Assembly: GCA_937920235.1 (NCBI GenBank)
Contig: CALGUK010000034.1
Location: 186,001 to 250,000, forward strand
Reading direction: 5' to 3'
From: an uncultured Clostridia bacterium
GTDB lineage: Bacteria > Bacillota > Clostridia > Oscillospirales > Acutalibacteraceae
DNA: 64,000 nucleotides
Shown here: positions 33,428-40,135 of the stretch, piece after piece
Layout: each line of letters opens with the position of its first letter
Position numbering within the stretch: position 1 is the first letter of the stretch
Translations under genes and position numbers: made by a program
The notes under the pieces: model-generated
What the model was told of the DNA's origin: nothing
Seen by the model: the letters and a program-made list of their open reading frames with translations, nothing else
Databases searched by the model: none

Positions 33428-33461
33428 AAAGACAGGGTTTACGCTCTGCCTTTCTTTTTTT
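33428..33461 (+). terminator. probable terminator of the small membrane protein gene
   Basis: An imperfect stem (AGACAGGG with CTCTGCCT, one mismatch and one G-U) is followed by TTTCTTTTTTT. Confidence 0.6.
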
Positions 33462-33476
33462 GGGAGAAAAAGATAA

Positions 33477-33496
33477 GGCGAGGTCAAGACCCCGCC
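33477..33496 (-). terminator. probable terminator of the GGGtGRT operon
   Basis: GGCGAGGTC (33477-33485) pairs with GACCCCGCC (33488-33496), with one mismatch. On the minus strand it is followed by TTATCTTTTTCTC. Confidence 0.6.
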
Positions 33497-33527
33497 CTAC
33501 CGTAGTGTTTTATATTGTGTTATACAA

Positions 33528-34535
33528 TTATTTGCTTGCTTCTTCAACAGCAACTGCACATGCAACTGTTGCGCCTACCATTGGGTTGTTACCCATGCCG
33601 ATAAGACCCATCATTTCAACGTGAGCAGGAACAGAAGATGAACCTGCGAACTGAGCGTCACCGTGCATTCTGCCCATTGTGTCTGTAAGACCGTATGAAG
33701 CAGGACCTGCAGCCATATTATCGGGGTGAAGAGTACGTCCTGTACCGCCGCCTGAAGCAACTGAGAAGTAGTTAACGCCGTTTTCCATAGCCCACTTCTT
33801 GTATGTGCCTGCAACGGGATGCTGGAATCGAGTCGGGTTAGTTGAGTTACCTGTGATAGAAACGTCAACACCCTCCTTCTTCATAATAGCAACACCTTCA
33901 AGAACGTCGTTTGCGCCGTAGCAACGAACAGCAGCTCTTTCGCCGTCTGAATATTTTGTTTCGTTAACGATCTTAAGCTCGCCGGTGTAGAAATCATATT
34001 CAGTCTGAACATAAGTGAAGCCGTTAATTCTTGAAATAATCATAGCAGCGTCTTTGCCGAGACCGTTAAGGATAACTCTGAGGGGTTCTTTACGGACCTT
34101 GTTAGCTGTTTTTGCAATACCGATAGCACCTTCAGCAGCAGCGAATGATTCGTGGCCTGCAACGAATGCGAAGCACTTTGTTTCTTCCTTAAGAAGCATT
34201 GCGCCGAGATTACCGTGGCCGAGACCAACGTCTCTCTGCTCAGCAACCGAGCCGGGGATACAGAAAGCCTGAAGACCCTTACCGATAACGGCAGCAGCCT
34301 CAGAAGCTGTTTTCACACCTGATTTGAGTGCAAGTGCAACACCGAGTGTGTAAGCCCAGACGGCATTTTCAAATGCGATAGGCTGAACACCCTTAACGAT
34401 GCCTTCAACATCGATACCTTTTGATTCGCAAAGAGCTTTTGCGTCTTCGAGAGAAGCAATACCGTATTCAGCAAGACATTTCTCGATTTTAGCCATACGT
34501 CTTTCTTTGCCTTCGAATTTTACATCATTAGCCAT
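33528..34535 (-). CDS. GGGtGRT-family protein
   Basis: 335 residues of a conserved but functionally uncharacterised family named for the motif seen here as SGGGTGRTLHPD. Other conserved-looking blocks are SVAEQRDVGLGHGNLG, FVAGHESFAAAEGA and the C-terminal GLIGMGNNPMVGATVACAV. It has no signal peptide or membrane helix and looks cytosolic, Gly-rich and possibly redox- or cofactor-binding. It is 18 bases downstream of an Fe-S-scaffold-like gene on the same transcript. That pairing is, to my knowledge, recurrent in Clostridia, so the two are likely to act together. Confidence 0.9.
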   Translation of the reverse strand: MANDVKFEGKERRMAKIEKCLAEYGIASLEDAKALCESKGIDVEGIVKGVQPIAFENAVWAYTLGVALALKSGVKTASEAAAVIGKGLQAFCIPGSVAEQRDVGLGHGNLGAMLLKEETKCFAFVAGHESFAAAEGAIGIAKTANKVRKEPLRVILNGLGKDAAMIISRINGFTYVQTEYDFYTGELKIVNETKYSDGERAAVRCYGANDVLEGVAIMKKEGVDVSITGNSTNPTRFQHPVAGTYKKWAMENGVNYFSVASGGGTGRTLHPDNMAAGPASYGLTDTMGRMHGDAQFAGSSSVPAHVEMMGLIGMGNNPMVGATVACAVAVEEASK

Positions 34536-34553
34536 TATATTGTCCTCCCTTTC

Positions 34554-35249
34554 TTATTCTTCTCTCGGGTCGATATACTTTGCAGCATCTGCAAAACGAC
34601 CGTATGAGCCTGTATTGTTTTTAAGAGCAACGTCAGCAGGTGTGCCGTGACGGATATCTTCCATCATCTTACCGAGCTTAACGAACTCATAACCGATAAC
34701 CTGATCATCGCTGTCCAGAGCCATTCTTGTGATATAGCCTTCAGCCATTTCCATATAACGAACGCCCTTAACCTTTGTTGAGAACATTGTACCAACCTGT
34801 GAGCGAAGTCCTTTACCGAGGTCTTCAAGACCTGCACCTACAACGAGACCGTCCTCTGAGAAAGCGGACTGTGAACGGCCGTAAACAAGCTGGAGAAAAA
34901 TTTCTCTCATAGCTGTGTTGATAGCGTCACAAACAAGGTCTGTGTTGAGACATTCGAGAAGAGTTTTGCCGGGAAGGATTTCAGCGGCCATAGCAGCTGA
35001 GTGAGTCATACCTGAGCAACCGAGAGTCTCAACAAGAGCCTCTTCAACGATACCCTCTTTAATGTTAAGTGTGAGCTTACATGTACCCTGCTGAGGAGCA
35101 CACCAGCCAATGCCGTGTGAAAAGCCTGAAATGTCTTTGATTTCATATGCTTTTACCCAATTTCCCTCTTCGGGAATCGGAGCGGGACCGTGGTGAGGTC
35201 CTTTTTTAACACAGCACATTTTTTCTACTTCATGTGAATAGTTAATCAT
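34554..35249 (-). CDS. NifU/IscU-like iron-sulfur scaffold-type protein
   Basis: 231 residues. The ~60-190 region resembles the NifU/IscU N-terminal fold (EEALVETLGCSGMTHSAAMAAEILPGKTLLE), with a conserved cysteine in GCSG. Further cysteines lie in MCCVKKG and GWCAPQQGTC. The canonical three-cysteine IscU pattern is not plain, so cluster assembly is inferred from family resemblance only. It is the first gene of a pair with the GGGtGRT protein, behind a consensus promoter, and no isc/suf gene is near. It may be a dedicated scaffold or sensor for that partner. Confidence 0.8.
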   Translation of the reverse strand: MINYSHEVEKMCCVKKGPHHGPAPIPEEGNWVKAYEIKDISGFSHGIGWCAPQQGTCKLTLNIKEGIVEEALVETLGCSGMTHSAAMAAEILPGKTLLECLNTDLVCDAINTAMREIFLQLVYGRSQSAFSEDGLVVGAGLEDLGKGLRSQVGTMFSTKVKGVRYMEMAEGYITRMALDSDDQVIGYEFVKLGKMMEDIRHGTPADVALKNNTGSYGRFADAAKYIDPREE

Positions 35250-35299
35250 AATAAAATGAAACTCCTTTCATATTTTGCGGAAAATTTCCTATCCCATAA

Positions 35300-35328
35300 A
35301 TTATACAATTACAGTTAAAAATTTTCAA
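35300..35328 (-). promoter_or_regulatory. sigma-A promoter of the scaffold/GGGtGRT operon
   Basis: On the minus strand TTGAAA (35323-35328), 17 bp, TATAAT (35300-35305), about 45 bases before the ATG. Confidence 0.75.
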
Positions 35329-35421
35329 TAGTTATTTTGATAAAAGATTGACAATATTATAAATATCATTTGCAGAATATGAATAAAAATACCGTAATTT
35401 AAAAAAGACTTTCCGAAAAGG

Positions 35422-35472
35422 CTGTGTGACGCAGGCACAGTTGACTATCAAAGGGAAAAGTGATAGTATAAT
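35422..35472 (+). promoter_or_regulatory. promoter region of the SGNH gene with two inverted repeats
   Basis: TTGACT (35441-35446) and TATAAT (35467-35472) are 20 bp apart, longer than ideal. ACTATCA (35444-35450) and TGATAGT (35461-35467) form a perfect palindrome filling the spacer. CTGTG/CACAG lies just upstream at 35422-35440. The long spacer and internal palindrome suggest an activator- or repressor-dependent promoter. Confidence 0.5.
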
Positions 35473-35518
35473 TATTTAAGGATAAGATTCAATGATAATA
35501 TTTTAGGAGATGATGAAA

Positions 35519-36949
35519 ATGAAGAAGATAATGGAGAAATTCATTGTGTTCACCCTTGTCCTTACAATTATATCGGGCTCTTTTGTGTGTTTTGCAGGCA
35601 GCTTGACGAATGATGCCGCTAAGCTTCACAGAGGACAGTTTAAAAAATACGTCTTGTTGGGCGACAGTGTTGCAAGCGGATACCGTGACACTGTCAGCGA
35701 TAATGACGACGCTTTTAACAAGGCTCATCAGGAAACTACATATTGCAGAGTTCCGGGCTCGTATGCGGATGTGCTTGCCAACTCCATAATCGAGGATAAA
35801 TCTATGACCGCATTTGCGGCTCCCGGCTTCAGAACGGTTGAAATCAGATATATGCTTGAGGATGATTTCGATGAAGCAGATGAGTATCTCTTCCACCCGG
35901 CTCAGCTTGATGCCGTCGGATATGCGGGCAGTGAGGAGTACAGAACGGCATATAAAAAGGCGGTTGCCGAAGCAGATCTCATAACCCTCGGTGTCGGCGG
36001 AAATGACTGGGGTGCATATCTCGGATGGGTGATATCCGACATTTTTGAAAAAGAAAATGTGGCAGATAAATATACGGCTATGCTTCGCGAAATTCTTTCG
36101 GGTACAGAAGCAGGTGTTGATGCGATTGATGACCTTGTCGAGCTTGCCCACGTTGCAGGGGCACTTCCCGAGCTTGTTGCCGCAATTCCGCAGGCTTTGT
36201 CATACGGTCTCGGTAATTTCTATAAGAACTGGGATATTATGATTCAGGATATTTATGAGCTGAATCCCGACGTTACCTTAATGGTGATCGGTATGAGTGA
36301 CAACAGCCTCAAGGGAAAATATTATGATTATGACGGTGTGGTCGGAGAGCAGGTTAACGGCGGTGCCGAACAGGATGAGACCTCGGCTGAGGTTACATCG
36401 GCTATTGTTGGCTTTATCCTCGGTGTAGGTAACAGACCTATGATAGAGGGTGCAGAAAAATTCGGTTATACATATGTTGATACCAACGGTGCAACATATA
36501 TCGAAAGTCATCCCGACGCTGCAGGTCATGAGTTTATTGCAAACAGAATTATCGAAGAACTTCCTCATCCGGATTATTATAACGGCATCAAGGATGTGAA
36601 GCCCGGAAACAAGTATTACAACGATATTGAATTTGTTCTTATAAACGGCATTATGTCCACCGTTTCAAATGGTTGCTTCAAGCCCGACGAATATCTTACA
36701 AAAGGACAGCTTGCTGAGGCGGTAAATGCCATTGAGGGAACCGAAGAGGAAACGGGAGGAATGCTTCCCGTTACCGTTGCGAGATTTGCACACGAAATAA
36801 TGCACCTTGCCGACGGAGAGGGCATATCGGGCGTGCTTAAGGCACTTTCGGTTTCGGTCACGGTGCTGAGCGATTATAATTATAATCTGCTTGCAACGGT
36901 TTCAAGAGGTGAGGCGGCAAATTATTTTGCCATGTATTGCGAGGAATAG
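35519..36949 (+). CDS. secreted SGNH/GDSL hydrolase with C-terminal SLH-like repeat
   Basis: 476 residues from the ATG at 35519, which is best spaced from AGGAG; ATGs at 35510 and 35513 are too close. The signal peptide ends near CFAG. SGNH blocks are visible: LLGDSVASGY (nucleophile Ser), GVGGND (oxyanion Gly/Asn) and SHPDAAGH (Asp-His). A C-terminal SLH-like unit (IKDVKPGNKYYNDIEFVLIN followed by a KPDEYLTKGQLAEA segment) suggests cell-surface attachment, though only one or two units are seen. Likely an esterase acting on acylated polysaccharide or wall polymer; the substrate is unknown. It is monocistronic. Confidence 0.88.
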   Translation: MKKIMEKFIVFTLVLTIISGSFVCFAGSLTNDAAKLHRGQFKKYVLLGDSVASGYRDTVSDNDDAFNKAHQETTYCRVPGSYADVLANSIIEDKSMTAFAAPGFRTVEIRYMLEDDFDEADEYLFHPAQLDAVGYAGSEEYRTAYKKAVAEADLITLGVGGNDWGAYLGWVISDIFEKENVADKYTAMLREILSGTEAGVDAIDDLVELAHVAGALPELVAAIPQALSYGLGNFYKNWDIMIQDIYELNPDVTLMVIGMSDNSLKGKYYDYDGVVGEQVNGGAEQDETSAEVTSAIVGFILGVGNRPMIEGAEKFGYTYVDTNGATYIESHPDAAGHEFIANRIIEELPHPDYYNGIKDVKPGNKYYNDIEFVLINGIMSTVSNGCFKPDEYLTKGQLAEAVNAIEGTEEETGGMLPVTVARFAHEIMHLADGEGISGVLKALSVSVTVLSDYNYNLLATVSRGEAANYFAMYCEE

Positions 36950-36963
36950 TTTCACAAAATTTC

Positions 36964-37000
36964 AAGGTAACACCGTAGTTTGCGGTGTTACCTTTTTTAT
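36964..37000 (+). terminator. intrinsic terminator of the SGNH gene
   Basis: AAGGTAACACCG (36964-36975) pairs with 36983-36994, a perfect 12-bp stem, then a T-run. Confidence 0.9.
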
Positions 37001-37026
37001 GCCTGAAAATGTCCGTAAAAAAGCAA

Positions 37027-37083
37027 GTCCCTGCTTGTCTGAGCAACAAGCAGGGACCCTCCGACACTGAGGAGTGCGTCGGA
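37027..37083. other. tandem hairpins of unknown role
   Basis: A perfect 12-bp stem (37027-37038 with 37046-37057) is followed at once by a second bulged stem (TCCGAC 37060-37065 with GTCGGA 37078-37083). It lies between convergent genes, beyond the SGNH terminator, and has no U-tract. It could be an RNA 3' structure for the alpha-galactosidase message or a dispersed palindromic repeat. The rest of 36950-37172 holds only A/T runs. Confidence 0.5.
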
Positions 37084-37172
37084 TAGAGCGATAAGATTTT
37101 GTCCGGGTATCCTATGCCCTACAACATATAACAACGCAACTTCAAAAAAGGAGACAAATTTTTTTAAATTTT

Positions 37173-39272
37173 TTAAAAAATTTTTTCTGCGAGGATTATT
37201 CTTGAATTCAGCGGACCGCCGAAATCCATATCGATGCCCACATTCATAAGGAACGAGCCGCTGTATTCGAGCGTGACGTTGTCGTATGTCAGTCGGTAAA
37301 CGGTGTCGCTTTCAAGACCGCTGAAGTTAAGATGAATGAATTTGTCGGAAAAGAATGAGTTTGCGCCGGTACAGACGAAAACAATGCAGTTTTCGTCGTC
37401 GGTATATTGCGTTGCATAGAATTTGTCCTCGTTTAAGTTTGCAAGACGGTAAAAATTACCGAACTGAATTGTCTTTCTGTACTTTTTATAAATTTCAATA
37501 TACTTTTTGTGGGTTTCCAGCTCCTCTTCGGAGTATTCAAGAAGATTTCCTCCGACGGAGAGAGAGCCCTGCATAGATACGTTAAAACGGTAATCAAGGC
37601 TGTTTGCACGTTTTTTCCTGTTTGTATCGGTTACCCAGGCACGCATACATTTGATGGGATAAAGCAGTGAAAATCCGTGCTGAATTTCAAGTCTGTCAAG
37701 AGGGTCGGTGTTGTCGGAGGTCCACACCATATCAAAGTGGGACATTGCACCGAGGTCTGCTCTGCCGCCGCCCGAAGCACAGCACTCTATTTGCAGGTCC
37801 GGGTATTTTTCCTTGAGTCTGTCAGCGATTTCGTACACGGCTTTAATGTGCCTGTACCACAGCTCCTGCGGATTTGCGAGGTTTTCAGCACCTGTTTCGG
37901 AATATGACCTGTTCATATCCCATTTGATATAGCTGATGTTATACTGTGAAAGCAGTTTATCCATACAGCCGAAGACATATTCCTTAACATCGTCTCTCGT
38001 CAGATTGAGAACGAGCTGATTTCTGAGCAGGGACGGTTCTCTTGTGTCGTAATGATATGTCCATTCGGGATGAGCTCTGTATAAATCGGAATCGGGATTT
38101 ACCATTTCCGGTTCAAACCACAAACCGAATCTCATTCCGAGACTTTCCACCTTATCAATCAGCGGCTTTAATCCCTCGGGGAATTTCTTTTCGTTGACAT
38201 ACCAGTCTCCGAGACCTGCATGGTCGTCTTTTCTTTCACCGAACCAGCCGTCGTCCATAACAAAAAGCTCACATCCGATTGATGCGGCGATTTCGGCAAG
38301 CGCCTGCTGACCCTCGGAGTTTACGTCAAACCAGGTTGCTTCCCAACTGTTGTATAACACGGGTAACGGCTCTTTTGCATATCTTTCCGGCAGAATAAAA
38401 TCAGAGGCAAAGCGGTTCATCTGATTACTCATTTCGGCAAAGCCGACAGAATATCCGCAAAAAACCGACGGAGTGATGAATTCTTCACCGGGCATAAGAT
38501 TATATGAAAAGTCAAAATCGTTGATGCCTGTTACGGCTCTCGTCATTCCGACATAATCTCTTGAAATTTCAACCTTAAAATTACCTGTCCAGGCGAGTGC
38601 GCCGAAATAGACGTCTCCCTGTGCTTCGTCAGCGTTTTGTGAAAGGATGAAAAACGGACTGTTGGTGTGTCCGCTGTTGCCTTTTTTACTCTCATAGATG
38701 AGCGTTCCGTTTTTGACTTCAGTTTGCTCTGTTCTGAATTCAGCACCCCAGGAGCCGTTCATATTTGTTGAAGCATAAGGCTTTCTTGACGGGAAATTAA
38801 ATTCCCCCGATGAAATCTTGTTGAGAATTACCGTGTTTTCAGAATTGTTCTTTATCCGTGAAAATCTTTCTATGATATCGTAGCCTTTTCTTATTCTGTA
38901 GCAGATTGTAGCAGAAAGGCAATAAGGCTTGTCCGAAAAATAAACTTCAAGAAGAACGGAATCTTTTTCCTCGGTTATGTTAAATCCGTCATAGGTCAGT
39001 AAGGTCTCGCGACATCCGTCGGCAAAGGTTGCCATAAGTGCTGTGGGTCTGTATATCGGGCCCGAATATGCGGAATATTCGGTTTTTGAAAATTCTCTTG
39101 CCGAATGGTTTGAGTTTTTCTCTCTGCCGTCATAGCCCGAAAAATAATCCTCTGCCCTGCACGGCTTGCCCCAGTATATGTGATTGAGGAGCCCCTCGGT
39201 ATCAATTGCCGTGACGTAATGCGTTGAAGCTGTTTCGATTACAAAAACACCGTTATTTTCAGTAATTTTCAT
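37173..39272 (-). CDS. alpha-galactosidase, GH36
   Basis: 699 residues, full length for clan GH-D bacterial GH36, with no signal peptide and hence cytosolic. It removes alpha-1,6-galactose from raffinose-type sugars or galactomannan fragments. The nucleophile is D452 in IKWDMNRSYSE, and the acid/base region is WTSDNTDPLDR (D520). The N-terminal beta-sandwich and the VMDDGWFGERKDDHAGLGDW barrel segment are intact. No transporter is adjacent. Together with the secreted GH26 mannanase 5 kb away it could complete galactomannan use, but they are not in one operon. Confidence 0.96.
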   Translation of the reverse strand: MKITENNGVFVIETASTHYVTAIDTEGLLNHIYWGKPCRAEDYFSGYDGREKNSNHSAREFSKTEYSAYSGPIYRPTALMATFADGCRETLLTYDGFNITEEKDSVLLEVYFSDKPYCLSATICYRIRKGYDIIERFSRIKNNSENTVILNKISSGEFNFPSRKPYASTNMNGSWGAEFRTEQTEVKNGTLIYESKKGNSGHTNSPFFILSQNADEAQGDVYFGALAWTGNFKVEISRDYVGMTRAVTGINDFDFSYNLMPGEEFITPSVFCGYSVGFAEMSNQMNRFASDFILPERYAKEPLPVLYNSWEATWFDVNSEGQQALAEIAASIGCELFVMDDGWFGERKDDHAGLGDWYVNEKKFPEGLKPLIDKVESLGMRFGLWFEPEMVNPDSDLYRAHPEWTYHYDTREPSLLRNQLVLNLTRDDVKEYVFGCMDKLLSQYNISYIKWDMNRSYSETGAENLANPQELWYRHIKAVYEIADRLKEKYPDLQIECCASGGGRADLGAMSHFDMVWTSDNTDPLDRLEIQHGFSLLYPIKCMRAWVTDTNRKKRANSLDYRFNVSMQGSLSVGGNLLEYSEEELETHKKYIEIYKKYRKTIQFGNFYRLANLNEDKFYATQYTDDENCIVFVCTGANSFFSDKFIHLNFSGLESDTVYRLTYDNVTLEYSGSFLMNVGIDMDFGGPLNSRIILAEKIF

Positions 39273-39424
39273 ATATTATCCCGCCTTTGTTAATTGATTG
39301 ATTATATAATATCAACTCAGCGGTGTAATTTCAATCTTTTTCTGAAGTAAGTGGGTTTAGGGGTAGTGTGTTATCAACATCAGAAAAGAAATTAAGAAAA
39401 ACACGAACAAAAACTGCAGATTTG

Positions 39425-39471
39425 TTGACAAAATGACACATTTTCGGTATAATTGTGTCAATACGACACAA
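39425..39471 (+). promoter_or_regulatory. consensus promoter with palindrome at start point
   Basis: TTGACA (39425-39430), 17 bp, TATAAT (39448-39453). TTGTGTC (39453-39459) and GACACAA (39465-39471) form a perfect inverted repeat with a 5-bp spacer at the expected transcription start, a likely operator or a leader hairpin. Confidence 0.7.
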
Positions 39472-39486
39472 AAAGGGAAGGTTGTT

Positions 39487-39714
39487 ATGAGATACCGTGC
39501 AATCAGAACAACTGTCATAACTGAAAAGTATGAAGAGTGTTACGGGATAATGATAGTTGACGATGAAACAACAAAAAGTTATATATGCGATATAACGGAC
39601 AGTCAGAAAGAGATTATTGAGATAACTGAAATTCTGAATAAAAACTGCATAAACGAGTGTCATATGTCATCTGTAATAGAGGATTATAGGTATCAAAAAA
39701 GTAAAAAATTGTAA
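39487..39714 (+). CDS. small conserved protein, possibly DUF6514-like
   Basis: 75 residues from the ATG at 39487, preceded by AAGG. An upstream ATG at 39433 lies inside the promoter and is rejected. The pattern, a beta-rich first half (RAIRTTVITEKYEECYGIMI), then ICDITDSQKEIIEITEILN and a final SSVIEDYRY, resembles the small DUF6514 proteins of Clostridia, whose role is unknown. I am not certain of the family. It has no membrane helix. It is controlled by a perfect sigma-A promoter with a palindrome over the start and sits just upstream of the feo operon but on its own promoter. Confidence 0.65.
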   Translation: MRYRAIRTTVITEKYEECYGIMIVDDETTKSYICDITDSQKEIIEITEILNKNCINECHMSSVIEDYRYQKSKKL

Positions 39715-39723
39715 TTTTTCCAC

Positions 39724-39809
39724 TTGACAAGCAGTATAATTTGATATAAAATAAATATGGTTAGCGAAGGCTAACTCAAATTTACAGATAATTGTTAGCG
39801 TTAGCTAAT
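39724..39809 (+). promoter_or_regulatory. feo promoter with two operator-like palindromes
   Basis: TTGACA (39724-39729), 17 bp, TAAAAT (39747-39752). GTTAGC-GAAG-GCTAAC (39760-39775), a perfect 6+4+6 palindrome, lies at the expected start point. A second site, GTTAGC-GTTA-GCTAAT (39794-39809, one arm mismatch), lies in the leader. The TTAGC/GCTAA half-sites recall DtxR/IdeR-type boxes, but the 4-bp spacing differs from the classical TTAGG-N9-CCTAA. Confidence 0.7.
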
Positions 39810-39834
39810 TTTATTTAACTTTCAGGAGGAGAAT

Positions 39835-40047
39835 ATGAATCTGAAAACCGCACAGGAGGGAATTGAATATATCATCAAAAGCATTGCTACCGATGATGAA
39901 GAGCTGGATGCTTTTCTTTTTTCTCTCGGATGCTATGCAGGTGAACCTATAACCGTAATTTCGCACAAAAAAGGCGGTTGTATTGTTTCGATTAAAGATT
40001 CACGGTACAGTATTGACAATCAACTGGCTGAAGCTATTTCCGTCTGA
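39835..40047 (+). CDS. feoA: ferrous iron transport protein A
   Basis: 70-residue SH3-like protein that assists FeoB. It is typical in size, with the pattern LGCYAGEPITVISHKKGGCIVSIKDSRYSI matching the FeoA beta-barrel. AGGAGG is six bases upstream of the ATG. It is the first gene of feoA-feoB-Cys-rich peptide. Its upstream region carries two TTAGC-N4-GCTAA palindromes, and a third lies between it and feoB, so metal-dependent repression is probable. Confidence 0.93.
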   Translation: MNLKTAQEGIEYIIKSIATDDEELDAFLFSLGCYAGEPITVISHKKGGCIVSIKDSRYSIDNQLAEAISV

Positions 40048-40085
40048 TTGAGGGGAGAGCGCTCGGCTTGTAATTTTAAGCTTTT

Positions 40086-40101
40086 GTTAGCAAAGCCTAA
40101 C
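40086..40101 (+). promoter_or_regulatory. third TTAGC-N4-GCTAA-type palindrome, between feoA and feoB
   Basis: GTTAGC-AAAG-CCTAAC, with five of six arm positions symmetric and the same spacing as the two sites before feoA. It is placed 35 bases before the feoB ATG, downstream of transcription start, so it would act as a roadblock, an internal promoter control, or an RNA element. Confidence 0.55.
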
Positions 40102-40135
40102 AGATCGACAACATATAGGAATCAGGAGAATAAAT

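Noticed and set aside
39760..39775. Exact IdeR/DtxR iron box
   Set aside because: The half-sites are similar, but the spacing between them is 4 bp rather than the classical 9 bp, so it is reported only as an operator-like palindrome of unknown regulator.
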